This document shows positions 16,227-25,440 of a stretch of 64,000 bases of DNA, in pieces (within the stretch, counting starts at the first letter, position 1; each line of letters starts with the position of its first letter). Origin of the DNA: Rathayibacter sp. SD072 (GTDB lineage: Bacteria; Actinomycetota; Actinomycetes; Actinomycetales; Microbacteriaceae). A program made the position numbers and the translations under genes. The notes below the pieces were generated by a model. It searched no databases. It was not told where the DNA came from and worked only from the letters and a program-made list of their open reading frames with translations. The stretch covers positions 62,001-126,000 of the forward strand of contig NZ_JADILJ010000003.1 of the NCBI RefSeq assembly GCF_017355185.1, given 5' to 3'.

Positions 16227-16997
16227 TCAGACGACGACGCTCATGCCGCCGTCGATGAAGACGACCTGGCCGTTGACGTAGTCGGAGGCGGAGGAGGCGA
16301 GCCAGACCGTGGGACCGGTGAGGTCATCGATCCGGCCCCAGCGTCCGGCGGGGGTGCGGCCGAGGATCCAGCTGTTGAAGGCCTCATCGTCGACGAGGTT
16401 CTGGGTCATTTCGGTGTGGATGTAGCCGGGGGCGATGCCGTTGATCTGCAGGCCGCTGCCGGCCCACTCGGCGGTCATGGCGCGGGTGAGGTTGCGCAGC
16501 CCGCCCTTCGCCGCGGTGTAGGGGGCGATGGTGGGCCTGGCGAGATCGGTCTGGACCGAGCAGACGTTGATGATCTTCCCGTGGCCCCGCTCTACCATCC
16601 GCCGGGCGGCGGCGCGTCCGACGATGAAGGCCGAGGTGAGGTCGACCTCGATGACCCTCTTCCAGTCGGCGAGGTCGAGCTCGAGCATCGGCAGCCGGTG
16701 CTGGATGCCCGCGTTGTTGACGAGGATCTCAAGCGGCCCGGCGTTCTGCTCGATCTCGGCGATGCCTGCCTCGACGGCGGCCTCGTCCGTGATGTCGAAG
16801 CGGACCGCACGGATCCGGTCGCTCCCGTGCTTCGCGGCCAGCGAGAGCTGGGCGTCGGCCAGGCGGCCGGCATCGACGCCGTTCACGATGATGCCGGCAC
16901 CGGCGGAGGCGAGTCCGTCGGCGATCGCGAAGCCGATGCCGCGGCTGGAGCCGGTGACGAGCGCCCAGCGGCCGGTGAGATCGAAAGGATCCGTCAT
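16227..16997 (-). CDS. idnO: SDR oxidoreductase, gluconate 5-dehydrogenase-like
   Basis: Likely reduces 5-keto-D-gluconate to D-gluconate, the step between IdnD and gluconokinase. 256 residues, classical short-chain dehydrogenase. The cofactor motif is TGSSRGIGFAIA near residue 16, NNAG is present (VNNAGIQHRLP), and the catalytic motif is YTAAKGG. The C-terminus ends in VFIDGGMSVVV, typical of gluconate 5-dehydrogenase relatives. The start overlaps the RraA-like gene by 4 nt. The last 28 codons recur as a remnant at 43363-43447. Confidence 0.87.
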   Translation of the reverse strand: MTDPFDLTGRWALVTGSSRGIGFAIADGLASAGAGIIVNGVDAGRLADAQLSLAAKHGSDRIRAVRFDITDEAAVEAGIAEIEQNAGPLEILVNNAGIQHRLPMLELDLADWKRVIEVDLTSAFIVGRAAARRMVERGHGKIINVCSVQTDLARPTIAPYTAAKGGLRNLTRAMTAEWAGSGLQINGIAPGYIHTEMTQNLVDDEAFNSWILGRTPAGRWGRIDDLTGPTVWLASSASDYVNGQVVFIDGGMSVVV

Positions 16998-17668
16998 CGT
17001 GCGCTCACGGCCTCGGGCACCATGTCGGTGTGCGAAGCGCGCAGAGCGCGCATGGCGGCGACCTCGGCGTCCTTCTCGGCTTCGATCACCGCGATCTCCT
17101 CGACGGCGCGGAGGATCTCGCGGGCGCGATCGGGGCGGATCACGATGACGCCGTCGCTGTCGGCGACCACGATGTCTCCCGCGTTGACGACGACCCCGCC
17201 GATCGCGACGGGCTCGCCGATGGTTCCAGGGCCGTTCTTGAAGGGCCCCGCAGGGGTGAGACCGCGGGCGAAGACGGGGAAGCCGAGCGACTCGATGATG
17301 TCCCGGTCGCGGACGTAGCCGTCCACGACGGCTCCGGAAGCGCCGAAGAACTCGAAGCGCTGCGCGAGGTTGTCGCCGATGATCGCCCTGCCATGGAACC
17401 CGAAGGCGTTGATCATCAGCAGGTCACCCGGGCGGATGTACTCGAGCGCGTCGATCACCGCACGGTTGTCGCCGGCGACGGTCATCACGGGGAGCGCGGT
17501 GCCGACGGCTCGAGCTCCGTTCCAGATCGGGTGGATGCCGCCGTCGACGATGTTGAGGCGCTCGGCGGCATCACCGATGTTCGCGACCGGGTAGCGGGCG
17601 AAGGCGGCGACCAGGTCGGCGTCGGGGCGCTGCCAGGAGGAGACGGTCGTGACGTTGTCGGAGCTCAT
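16994..17668 (-). CDS. RraA-family protein (HMG/oxaloacetate aldolase-like)
   Basis: Member of the RraA / demethylmenaquinone methyltransferase-like fold, 224 residues. In catabolic loci these are usually metal-dependent aldolases or decarboxylases of 4-hydroxy-2-oxoacids, not RNase regulators. GDLLMINAFGFHGRAIIGD and VDGYVRDRDIIESLGFPVFARG carry the conserved Gly, Arg and Asp residues of the metal and pyruvate site. It overlaps the SDR by 4 nt and follows the glutamate-type dehydrogenase by 27 nt. The position in an idonate/gluconate operon suggests a sugar-acid-derived oxoacid substrate. The reaction itself is unproven. Confidence 0.85.
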   Translation of the reverse strand: MSSDNVTTVSSWQRPDADLVAAFARYPVANIGDAAERLNIVDGGIHPIWNGARAVGTALPVMTVAGDNRAVIDALEYIRPGDLLMINAFGFHGRAIIGDNLAQRFEFFGASGAVVDGYVRDRDIIESLGFPVFARGLTPAGPFKNGPGTIGEPVAIGGVVVNAGDIVVADSDGVIVIRPDRAREILRAVEEIAVIEAEKDAEVAAMRALRASHTDMVPEAVSAR

Positions 17669-17695
17669 GGGAAGTCCTTCCAGGGGAGAGATCGG

Positions 17696-18976
17696 TCAGG
17701 GGTAGAGGCCGCGGCTGCGGTGGCTCTCGGTCACGCGCTCGACGGCGATGAGCATCGCTGCCTCCCGCAGGCTGCAGTCGTGGCGGACGGCCGTGGCGGA
17801 GACGTCGTTCCACGCCGCGATCATCCGCTCGCGGAGCCGCTGCTCGACGACCTCGAGCGGCCAGCGGTAGGTCTGGTTCGCCTGGGCCCACTCGAAGTAC
17901 GAGGTGATTACGCCGCCGGCGTTCGCGAGGATGTCGGGGACGACGAGGATGCCGGCGTCCGCGAGAACGCGGTCGGCGGCCGCTGTCGTGGGCCCGTTGG
18001 CTCCCTCGATGACCGCACGGGCGCGGACCCGCCCCGCGTTCCCCTCGTGCAGGACTCCCTCGACGGCGGCCGGCACGAGCAGGTCGACGTCGAGCTCCAG
18101 GAGCTCGGCGCCGTCGATGCCGTCCGCTTCGGAGAAGCCGGACACCCGACCCGTCAGGGCCACGTGGTCGGTGAGGGCGCGCAGGTCGAGGCCGGACGCA
18201 CGGTGCACGGCGCCGAACTGGTCGCTCACGGCGACGACGCGCACTCCCGCTTCGGCGAGGAAGAGCGCCGCGGAGCGGCCGACCTTGCCGAAGCCCTGCA
18301 CGGCGGCGGTCGCCGTCTGCTGAGGGATGCCGAGACGCTCGAGCGCGGCGAGGGAGACGTGCTCCACCCCGCGGGATGTCGCCGTTGCGCGGCCGAGCGA
18401 GCCGCCCAGGCTGAGCGGCTTGCCGGTGACCACTCCAGGCACGGTGTAGCCGCGGCCCACGGAGTAGGTGTCCATCATCCAGGCCATCGTGCGCTCGTCG
18501 GTGCCGATGTCCGGCGCGGGGATGTCGTGCTCCGGACCGATGATGGGAGCGATCTCGCTCGTGTAGCGCCGGGTCACTCGCTCGAGCTCGCCGAGGGAGT
18601 GGGTGGCCGGGTCGATGGTGACGCCTCCCTTGGCTCCGCCGTAGGGCAGGTCCAGGAGGGCGCACTTCCAGGTCATCCACATCGCTAGAGCCCGGACGTC
18701 GTCGAGAGCGACGGTCGGGCTGAACCGCAGTCCCCCCTTGGCCGGTCCCCGGGAGAAGTTGTGCTGCACGCGGTAGCCGTGCAGTACCTCGACGCTGCCG
18801 TCGTCGCGCCGGAGCGGGATGCCGACCGTCATCTCGCGGCGCGGTGTCGCGAGCAGCGCATAGGTCCCGTCGTCGTAGCCGAGGGCATCGACGGCGGTGC
18901 GGAGTTGAGCACGAGCCTCGTCGAGCGGGTGCGGGGGGACGGTCGGACGGACGGACTGATCGATGAGGGTCTGCAT
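17696..18976 (-). CDS. Glu/Leu/Phe/Val dehydrogenase (glutamate dehydrogenase-like)
   Basis: Oxidative deamination of an amino acid, most likely glutamate to 2-oxoglutarate, with NAD(P). 426 residues, the length of hexameric glutamate dehydrogenases. The substrate Lys motif is PYGGAKGGVTIDP. The signature KGGLRFSPTVALDDV is upstream, and AVQGFGKVGRSAALFL is the dinucleotide motif. It is the first gene of the leftward run. It also faces the 5-oxoprolinase cluster, whose product is glutamate, so it may serve that pathway. It starts at an ATG at 18976 with AGGTTCC upstream. Confidence 0.9.
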   Translation of the reverse strand: MQTLIDQSVRPTVPPHPLDEARAQLRTAVDALGYDDGTYALLATPRREMTVGIPLRRDDGSVEVLHGYRVQHNFSRGPAKGGLRFSPTVALDDVRALAMWMTWKCALLDLPYGGAKGGVTIDPATHSLGELERVTRRYTSEIAPIIGPEHDIPAPDIGTDERTMAWMMDTYSVGRGYTVPGVVTGKPLSLGGSLGRATATSRGVEHVSLAALERLGIPQQTATAAVQGFGKVGRSAALFLAEAGVRVVAVSDQFGAVHRASGLDLRALTDHVALTGRVSGFSEADGIDGAELLELDVDLLVPAAVEGVLHEGNAGRVRARAVIEGANGPTTAAADRVLADAGILVVPDILANAGGVITSYFEWAQANQTYRWPLEVVEQRLRERMIAAWNDVSATAVRHDCSLREAAMLIAVERVTESHRSRGLYP

Positions 18977-19353
18977 GGAACCTCCCAGTGTCAGAAATGC
19001 GAATTTGTTCGCGTTTGATTATCCGAAGTCTGTAGGCTCACCGCCGAGGAAGCAAGAGGGCGAGCGCCCCTTCTCGCTCGCTGGCATGCATGTCTGACCG
19101 GTGATCAAGCCGGAAATCCGCCAGACACGAACTCGTTACACCACCGAATTACGGTTGCCTTGACTGTCTCGAAGTGCGACTCTATTCTCATTCGTGATTC
19201 AAGTCTCAATAGAGCACGACGCTCGATCGTCCCGTACCGGCCCGGCCCCTCTTCGCCTCAAGGAAGCACCCCTAGGTCTTCCGCTGCCGGTCCTCGGCAG
19301 ATCACGATTGGTAGGAGCCCCCGAGGGCTCCGTGTCTCGGAAAGAGAACAACG
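18977..19353. promoter_or_regulatory. Divergent control region, dehydrogenase and MFS operons
   Basis: A 377-bp gap with no convincing gene. Near the dehydrogenase start there is a GCGAA/TTCGC inverted repeat within AATGCGAATTTGTTCGCG. At 19176-19193 lies GCGACT followed by ATTCTCATTC (19184-19193). This motif recurs upstream of the SDR gene and of the peptide binding-protein gene. It is a candidate site for the cluster's TetR regulator. AAAGAGA precedes the MFS start. Confidence 0.5.
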
Positions 19354-20691
19354 ATGACCACAACGAATCGGCTCGACACCGCCATGGTCGACGTCGTCAC
19401 CGCGGACGGGAAGGTCGTCCGCAAGGCCACGATCGCCGGCGCGGTCGGCTCCTTCGTGGAGTGGTACGACTACGGCATCTACGGCCTGCTGACCACCTAC
19501 CTGGCGATCAACATCATGGGCGGGGCGGAGGCGGGCGGGCTCTTCCTCACCAACGTTGGCTTCCTCGTCAGCTTCATCGCACGCCCCTTCGGCGCAGTGA
19601 TCTCCGGCTACCTCGGCGACAAGCTGGGCAGGAAGACGCTGCTCGCCACGCTCCTGCTCCTGATCTCCGCTGCGACGGCGGCCATCGGCCTGATTCCCTC
19701 GACGACCGTCATCGGCGTCGCCGCACCGATCCTCCTGATCGCCCTACGGGTGCTGCAAGGCTTTTCCGCCGGCGGCGAGGTCGCCGGCGCCATGTCGTTC
19801 GTGGGGGAGTACGCCCGTGACCGACACCGCAACTTCTCGATGAGCTTCATCGCCGTCGGCTCGTTCTTCGCCCTGATGTTCGGCAGCGCCTTCTCGGCGA
19901 TCCTGATCACCACCCTCGGTGACACGACGATGACCGAGTGGGGCTGGCGCATCCCGTTCCTCTTCGCGGCTCCGCTGGGCTACGTCGGCTTCTACATCCG
20001 CCGCAAGATGGAGGAGACCCCGCACTTCGAAGCACTGCGCGAGCGGAACGTCGTCGCCCGCAACCCGCTGCGGGAGGCCTTCACGAACAAGACTCACCTG
20101 AAGGCCATCGCTCTGACGATCTTCCTGCCGGCGCTGAACGGCCCCGGCTACTACCTCCTCTTCGCCTACATGCCGACCTACCTCAAGACCCAGCTGGGCG
20201 AGGAGAACAACTTCACGATGGTGCAGGCGCTCGTCGTCACCGCGTTCTCGCTGGTCGCGATCATCATCTCGATCCCGCTGATGGCGCGCCTCTCCGACCG
20301 CATCGGCCGCAAGCCCGTACTGATCCTCTCCTCCGTCCTCGTCGGCATCGTCGCGATCCCGATGTTCTCGATGATCACCACCGGCCAATTCGTCCCAGCC
20401 TGCATCGCGACCGTCGTGATGGCGATCGCCTTCTCCGGTCACGCCGCCGTCGTGCACACCGTCCTGACGGAGATGTTCCCCACGACGGTGCGGTACAGCG
20501 CGTACAGCATCGGCTTCAGCCTCTCGACGATCATCTTCGGCGGCAGCGCTCCGCTCGTGATGACCGCCCTCGTACAGAGCACGGGATCCAGCCTGATCCC
20601 CGCCTACGCCGCGGTGATCACCGCCGCGATCACGCTCGTCTCTGTCCTCTTCCTCAAGGAGACCAAGGGACTCCCGCTGCGCACGCACTGA
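19354..20691 (+). CDS. MFS transporter, metabolite:H+ symporter (MHS) family
   Basis: Inner-membrane proton-coupled importer, 445 residues with 12 predicted membrane segments. GAVGSFVEWYDYGIYGLL near residue 30 is the hallmark of the MHS family (proline/betaine, oxoglutarate, shikimate carriers). RPFGAVISGYLGDKLGRK supplies the loop 2-3 motif, and RLSDRIGRKPVL repeats it in the second half. It starts the rightward block with PxpABC, so 5-oxoproline or a related cyclic or dicarboxylic acid is a reasonable substrate guess. Confidence 0.9.
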   Translation: MTTTNRLDTAMVDVVTADGKVVRKATIAGAVGSFVEWYDYGIYGLLTTYLAINIMGGAEAGGLFLTNVGFLVSFIARPFGAVISGYLGDKLGRKTLLATLLLLISAATAAIGLIPSTTVIGVAAPILLIALRVLQGFSAGGEVAGAMSFVGEYARDRHRNFSMSFIAVGSFFALMFGSAFSAILITTLGDTTMTEWGWRIPFLFAAPLGYVGFYIRRKMEETPHFEALRERNVVARNPLREAFTNKTHLKAIALTIFLPALNGPGYYLLFAYMPTYLKTQLGEENNFTMVQALVVTAFSLVAIIISIPLMARLSDRIGRKPVLILSSVLVGIVAIPMFSMITTGQFVPACIATVVMAIAFSGHAAVVHTVLTEMFPTTVRYSAYSIGFSLSTIIFGGSAPLVMTALVQSTGSSLIPAYAAVITAAITLVSVLFLKETKGLPLRTH

Positions 20692-20698
20692 CAGAACC

Positions 20699-20727
20699 GG
20701 GGGCGGCGCGCCGTTCGCGCCGCCCCC
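20699..20727 (+). terminator. GC-rich hairpin between MFS gene and pxpA
   Basis: A perfect 12-bp inverted repeat (GGGGGCGGCGCG at 20699-20710, complement at 20716-20727) with a 5-nt loop and no T-tract. It sits eight bases after the MFS stop, and pxpA begins 37 bases later. It may be a partial terminator or an mRNA stabiliser rather than a full stop. Confidence 0.6.
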
Positions 20728-20764
20728 ACTCGCACCACCCCCACCACCACTCCAGGAGGACCCC

Positions 20765-21571
20765 ATGGGCATCTCATCCGTCGCCGTCGTCGCCGACCTC
20801 GGCGAGAGCTTCGGCAACTACACGATCGGCAACGACGAGGCCCTCCTCGGACTGGTCACCGCCTCCAACATCGCCTGCGGCTTCCACGCCAGCGATCCCC
20901 GCGTGATGGATCAGACCGTCGCCGAGTGCGTCGCCCGCGGAATCGAGCTCGGCGCGCACCCCGGATACCCCGACCTCGTCGGCTTCGGCCGGCGCCTGAT
21001 CGAGGCCTCCGAGGAGGAGATCCGCACCGACGTCCTCTACCAGATCGGTGCACTGGACGCCTTCGCCCGGGTGCACGGCGGCACCATCAGCCACGTCGCC
21101 CCACACGGCAGGATGGGCAGCATCGCGCAGACCGACGCGAAGCACGCCCGCGCCATCACCGACGCCGTCGCCGCGTACAACCCCGACTACATCGTCATCT
21201 GCCAGAACGGCCTACTCGCCGACGAGGCCCGGAAGCGGAACCTCCAGGTCGGCTACGTCTTCCTCGCCGACCGAGGGTACGGCGCCGACGGCATGCCCGT
21301 TCCCCGCTCGCACCCGGGTGGGCTGATCTACGACCCCGCGGCCATCGGAGCACGGGTCGCGCAGGTCGTGCGCGACGGCACCGTGGTCACCGTCGACGGA
21401 GACACAGTGCCCCTGGGTCACGACTGCGACGTCGTGCTGCTGCACGGCGACCATCCGAACGTGCTCGAGAACGGTACCGTGCTCCGCGCCGCACTCGAGG
21501 TCGAGGGGATCCGCGCCGTCGGCCTGCAGGAGGTCCTCGCGGAGAAGGCGCGCGTCCTCGCGCAGGGCTGA
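20765..21571 (+). CDS. pxpA: 5-oxoprolinase subunit PxpA (LamB/YcsF family)
   Basis: Subunit of the prokaryotic ATP-dependent 5-oxoprolinase, which opens 5-oxo-L-proline to glutamate. 268 residues, normal for the family. The N-terminal signature is VADLGESFGNYTIGNDEALL, followed by ASNIACGFHASDP. Later motifs are GAHPGYPDLVGFGRR and HVAPHGRMG (usually VKPHGALYN). Downstream RGYGADGMPVPRSHPGGLI is also typical. AGGAGGA lies just upstream of the ATG. The stop overlaps the pxpB start by 1 nt. Adjacent pxpB and pxpC complete the enzyme. Confidence 0.95.
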   Translation: MGISSVAVVADLGESFGNYTIGNDEALLGLVTASNIACGFHASDPRVMDQTVAECVARGIELGAHPGYPDLVGFGRRLIEASEEEIRTDVLYQIGALDAFARVHGGTISHVAPHGRMGSIAQTDAKHARAITDAVAAYNPDYIVICQNGLLADEARKRNLQVGYVFLADRGYGADGMPVPRSHPGGLIYDPAAIGARVAQVVRDGTVVTVDGDTVPLGHDCDVVLLHGDHPNVLENGTVLRAALEVEGIRAVGLQEVLAEKARVLAQG

Positions 21572-22308
21572 TGCCGGTGCCGAGCACGACCGCGCCTCTG
21601 CCGATCGCGATCGAGACCTACGGTGACAGCGCGGTGATGGTGACGATCGAAGCGCACGACGCCGACGTCCGGCGTCGGCTGATCGTCGCGTTCCGGGAGC
21701 GCGTGCTCGCTCGGCGGCCCTACGCCGTGCTCGATGTCGTCGCCGGTCTGGAGTCGCTGCTGATCGAGTTCGATGCTCTGGAGACCTCGGCGGAGAGCCT
21801 CGAGTACGGACTGCACCTCCTCGCCGAGATCGAGACGGGGAGCGCGTCCGGCCGACCACCGGTCGTCCTCGACGTCCCCTTCGCCGCCGACGCAGACACT
21901 GCCCCGGACCTCGAGGAGGTCGCCGCCGAGCTCGGGATCCCGCCACAGGAGGTCCTCGCCCGGATCGAGCGATCCTCCTTCAGCGTCACCCTGCTCGCCG
22001 CGGCGATGGCCCCGATGCTGTCGGGCCTCGACGTCCCCGCTCCGGTCCGCCGTCGCGCGCAACCGCGGACGGATGTGCCCGCCGGCTCGATCATGATCGC
22101 CGGCGAGAACGCGATCATCCAGCCCTTCTCCGGACCGACCGGCTGGCGCGTCGTCGGGCGCACGCCGCTGGAGATCGTCGACATCACCAGGAGCGCACCG
22201 GTCTCCTACGCACCGGGTGACCTGATCCGCTTCCGACTCATCGACGCCGCGGAGGCGCAGGGCCTGCGCGGCCGATTCCTGGAGTCGCGGACGGAGGACG
22301 AGCGATGA
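21571..22308 (+). CDS. pxpB: 5-oxoprolinase subunit PxpB
   Basis: Second subunit of 5-oxoprolinase (allophanate hydrolase subunit 1 family, cyclophilin-like fold), 245 residues. The start is the ATG at 21571, overlapping the pxpA stop (TGATG). A longer open frame upstream only reads through pxpA in another frame. The family motif GPTGWRVVGRTPLEI is near residue 190, and VVLDVPFAADAD marks the linker to the cyclophilin domain. The stop overlaps the start of pxpC by 4 nt. Confidence 0.94.
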   Translation: MPVPSTTAPLPIAIETYGDSAVMVTIEAHDADVRRRLIVAFRERVLARRPYAVLDVVAGLESLLIEFDALETSAESLEYGLHLLAEIETGSASGRPPVVLDVPFAADADTAPDLEEVAAELGIPPQEVLARIERSSFSVTLLAAAMAPMLSGLDVPAPVRRRAQPRTDVPAGSIMIAGENAIIQPFSGPTGWRVVGRTPLEIVDITRSAPVSYAPGDLIRFRLIDAAEAQGLRGRFLESRTEDER

Positions 22309-23372
22309 CGATCACGACGACCGTGAGGGTGGTGTCGACCGGCTGGCTGACCACGCTGCAGGACCTCGGGCGGCACGACGCGGAACGCCTCGGCGTCCCG
22401 ACCGGGGGAGCCGCCGACCAGAACGCCGCGACGATCGCGAACGTCCTCGTCGGCAATGCCCGAGGCGCCACGCTGCTCGAGAGCATGGGAGGAGAGCTCG
22501 CTCTGATCCCGAAGGACGACGTCCTCATCGCCGTTACCGGCACGCCCGCCGTCGTGACGGTCGACGACACGCCGGTCGACCAGTGGGCCCCCGTCGTGGT
22601 CCCGGCCGGCCACCGGCTCTCGATCTCCGGTGCACACGCCGGGGCTCGCTCCTACCTCGCGCTGCACGGGACCCTGCACGCCGATCTCTTCCTCGGGAGC
22701 GCCGCTCCCGATGCCCGGATGGGGTTCAGCCAGAGCATCACCGCGGGCCGGACGCTCGAGCTGACCACCGCCTTCCAGGGCTTCCACCGGACCTTCTTCG
22801 AGCAGTCGCTCTTCCGGCTGCCGATCGAGATCCCCGCGTACCATGACCCGGTCTGGTCCATCGATCTGGTCGCCGGCTCTCTCACCGACCGGATCGCAGG
22901 CTTCCGCGACCTGATCGCATCCTCGCTGTACACCGTCACCGACCGTTCCAACCATGTCGGGCTTCGACTCGACGGCCCGGTGCTGCACCCGGAGGGCGAC
23001 CAGGAGATCGTGTCCCACGGCGTCCCCATCGGTGCCGTGGAGATCCCGCACGGTGACGAGCTGATCCTCCTTGGGCGTTACCGGACCCTCACCGCCGGAT
23101 ACCCCATCGTCGGCTTCGCCACTCGCGAGGCGCAATCCCTGCTCGGGCAGGTCGCGCCGGGCCGCCGCCTGGCCTTCCGTTGGGTCGACCGGACCCGGGC
23201 TCATCGACGGCTCGTCGAGGCCCAAGCGCGCATCGAGGTGCTCGAGGACGCCGTCTCGAGCGCCTTCACCGCGGCCGGCCTCGGTCGCGCGATCGGCACC
23301 CGCCCGATGAACGTCCTCCCCGATGTCCTCGAGGCGCAGATCGACGACGACATAAATGCGACCGTATTCTAG
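22305..23372 (+). CDS. pxpC: 5-oxoprolinase subunit PxpC (biotin-dependent carboxyltransferase family)
   Basis: Third subunit of 5-oxoprolinase (allophanate hydrolase subunit 2 family), 355 residues. The N-terminal signature TLQDLGRHDAERLGVPTGGA with DQNAATIANVLVGN is diagnostic. RSNHVGLRLDGP and EIPHGDELILLGRYRTLTAG are further conserved blocks, followed by GYPIVGFATREA. It is coupled to pxpB by a 4-nt overlap. The last codons run into a motif shared with other promoter gaps of this cluster. The SDR gene begins 58 nt later. Confidence 0.94.
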   Translation: MTITTTVRVVSTGWLTTLQDLGRHDAERLGVPTGGAADQNAATIANVLVGNARGATLLESMGGELALIPKDDVLIAVTGTPAVVTVDDTPVDQWAPVVVPAGHRLSISGAHAGARSYLALHGTLHADLFLGSAAPDARMGFSQSITAGRTLELTTAFQGFHRTFFEQSLFRLPIEIPAYHDPVWSIDLVAGSLTDRIAGFRDLIASSLYTVTDRSNHVGLRLDGPVLHPEGDQEIVSHGVPIGAVEIPHGDELILLGRYRTLTAGYPIVGFATREAQSLLGQVAPGRRLAFRWVDRTRAHRRLVEAQARIEVLEDAVSSAFTAAGLGRAIGTRPMNVLPDVLEAQIDDDINATVF

Positions 23373-23387
23373 AATGAGAACATGTTC
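23358..23387. promoter_or_regulatory. Candidate regulator site upstream of the SDR gene
   Basis: GCGAC at 23358 is followed by TTCTAGAA, GAATGAGAAC (23372-23381, complement GTTCTCATTC) and the perfect palindrome GAACATGTTC (23378-23387). The decamer matches ATTCTCATTC at 19184 and 26377 with one mismatch. It is AT-rich compared with its surroundings and only 45 bp upstream of the SDR start. Confidence 0.5.
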
Positions 23388-23430
23388 GCATGAAGTTCGC
23401 TGACGAGTACTCTCCCGGAAGGATCACCCC

Positions 23431-24243
23431 GTGACCGAATCCCTCTCCTCCCTGAACGCTCTCGTCACCGGAGCCGGCAGCGGCATGGGCGCAGAGACCG
23501 CCGTCCTGCTCGCCGCGGACGGCGCGCATGTCGTCCTCGTCGGCCGTAACGAAGAGCGACTCCAGGCCGTCGCCTCCCGGATCGACGCGATCGGGGGCAG
23601 CTCGACCGTCGCCGTCTGCGACATCTCGAACGGCGACGAGATGCGGGCGACGGTCGCCTCCCTGCGCGCCTCGCTCGGCCGCATCGACGTCCTCGTCAAC
23701 AACGCGGGCAGCGCCTCCACCGTCCTAAACCCGCAGTACACGCCGACCGAAGAGTGGCGGGGCGTCGTAGATGTGAACCTGACCGCCGTGTTCGAGCTCA
23801 CCCAGGCGGTCCTCCCCGATCTGCTGGCAAGCCCCCGGGGCACGGTCGTCACCGTCTCCTCCCTCGCCGCCGTGACACCCAATCTGCTGGGCGGCGCCGC
23901 CTACGGCGCTGCGAAGGCCGCCGTCCGCAACTTCATGACCTTCCTGCACACCACGTTCCGCAACGAGGGCCTCCGGGCGATCACGATCCTGCCGGGCGAG
24001 GCGGACACCCCGATCCTCGACAACCGCGCTCGGCCCCCTCGCCCGGAGGAGCGCCTGAACATGCTCCAGCCCATCGACGTCGCCGAGGCGATCCGCCTCG
24101 CAGTCGCCCTTCCCCAGAGGGTCGTGCTGCAGGAGATCGTCGTCGCGCCCACCCGTCAACGCGACGTCTCCCAGGATCTCGAGGTGAGCCGCTGGGTCGG
24201 CGCGCCCGAGGGCACGACCCGCCAGACTTCCGCCGCCAGCTAG
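23431..24243 (+). CDS. SDR-family oxidoreductase
   Basis: NAD(P)-dependent short-chain dehydrogenase, 270 residues, substrate unknown. Cofactor motif TGAGSGMGAETAVLL near residue 13, NNAG in VLVNNAGSAS, catalytic YGAAKAA around residue 155 with the Ser in TVSSLA. A GTG start at 23431 follows GGAAGGATC. It ends 13 nt before the aminotransferase gene. In this setting it could oxidise or reduce an amino-acid-derived hydroxy or keto acid. Confidence 0.9.
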   Translation: MTESLSSLNALVTGAGSGMGAETAVLLAADGAHVVLVGRNEERLQAVASRIDAIGGSSTVAVCDISNGDEMRATVASLRASLGRIDVLVNNAGSASTVLNPQYTPTEEWRGVVDVNLTAVFELTQAVLPDLLASPRGTVVTVSSLAAVTPNLLGGAAYGAAKAAVRNFMTFLHTTFRNEGLRAITILPGEADTPILDNRARPPRPEERLNMLQPIDVAEAIRLAVALPQRVVLQEIVVAPTRQRDVSQDLEVSRWVGAPEGTTRQTSAAS

Positions 24244-24256
24244 GAACCCACCACTC

Positions 24257-25432
24257 ATGACACTCCTGACCGCTCACCACTCCTTCGGCGCCTCCCCGGC
24301 CGTCGACCGCATCGAGAGCACCTCGCGCCGCGTTCAGCAGCCCCAGTCGAGCGCGAGCCTCGTCTCCCTCGCCATGGGCGAGCCGAACTTCGACACGCCC
24401 CTCGTGATCCGCGATGCGGCCGAGCGAGCCCTCGCGGCCGGCCGCACGCACTACTCGCCCCTCGCCGGAGAGCCGGCGCTGCGCGAAGCCCTCGCCCCCC
24501 GGCTCTCCTCACTCTCCGGCGAGGACGTCTCCGCCGCCGACATCCTGATCACCCACGGCGGCACCGGCGGCCTGGCCGCCGCGATCCTGGGGCTCGTCGG
24601 GCCGGGGGACCGCGTCGTCATCCCCGACCCCACCTACTCGCTCTACAGCGACCTCGTCAGCATGGCCGGGGGAGTAGCGGTCCACGTCCCGATCGCAGCG
24701 GATCTCCACTGGGACCTCGACCACCTCCGGGACGCGCTCGTCGGCGCCCGCCTGTTCGTGTTTTGCAATCCCGGCAACCCGACCGGCATCGTGCACACCC
24801 GCGAGGAGCTCGAGGCCCTCGCCGGATTCCTCGACGGTACCGACACCATCGTCATTTCCGACGAGGCGTACGACGCGCTCGACTTCACCGGCCGGCCGTT
24901 CACGTCGGCCCTCTCCGTCGCCGGCCTGCCCGCCCGGACCGTCTACTGCCAGACCTTCTCGAAGAGCTACGCGATGACCGGCTGGCGGGTCGGCTACCTT
25001 GCCGGCCCGAGCGAGCTCATCCGCGCCGCCTCCCGGGTGCACAACACCTTCAACGGCTCAGTGAACACCGCCGTGCAGGACGCGGCACTGGTCGCTCTCG
25101 AATCGGCCGGTCCCGATGTCGACACGATGCGGGAGGCCTACGCGTCCCGTCGGGAGCTCATGCGGGCCGGACTCGAGTCGGTCCCCGGACTGACCATCAG
25201 CGAACCGGAGGGCGCGTTCTACTTCTTCCCTCGCTACGACCTCTCGATCGGTTCGGTCGAGCTCGTCGCGCGTCTGCGCGACGCCGGCGTCGCCGTCCGT
25301 CCCGGGTTCGAGTTTGGAGCCAATGGGGAGAACCACCTCCGCCTGTCCTACGCTGCCAGTGAGGATGCCATCCGCACCGGCACCGAGCGGCTGAAGGCCG
25401 CTTTCGAGGGCTTCCGCACATCGATCGACTGA
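24257..25432 (+). CDS. Class I/II PLP-dependent aminotransferase
   Basis: Transfers an amino group between an amino acid and a 2-oxoacid; 391 residues, fold type I. The Schiff-base Lys is K236 in TFSKSYAMTGWRVGY. CNPGNPTG around residue 175, SDEAYDALDF and a C-terminal RLSYAAS are the other family signatures. It is followed by a TetR gene 8 nt downstream. Together with the dehydrogenase, PxpABC and the peptide importer it suggests amino acid or pyroglutamyl compound breakdown. The specific amino acid is unknown. Confidence 0.92.
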   Translation: MTLLTAHHSFGASPAVDRIESTSRRVQQPQSSASLVSLAMGEPNFDTPLVIRDAAERALAAGRTHYSPLAGEPALREALAPRLSSLSGEDVSAADILITHGGTGGLAAAILGLVGPGDRVVIPDPTYSLYSDLVSMAGGVAVHVPIAADLHWDLDHLRDALVGARLFVFCNPGNPTGIVHTREELEALAGFLDGTDTIVISDEAYDALDFTGRPFTSALSVAGLPARTVYCQTFSKSYAMTGWRVGYLAGPSELIRAASRVHNTFNGSVNTAVQDAALVALESAGPDVDTMREAYASRRELMRAGLESVPGLTISEPEGAFYFFPRYDLSIGSVELVARLRDAGVAVRPGFEFGANGENHLRLSYAASEDAIRTGTERLKAAFEGFRTSID

Positions 25433-25440
25433 GGGTTAGC

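Noticed and set aside
20926-22308. A 460-residue protein ending as PxpB
   Set aside because: The first half is an Arg/Pro-rich out-of-frame reading of pxpA; PxpB starts at the ATG overlapping the pxpA stop.
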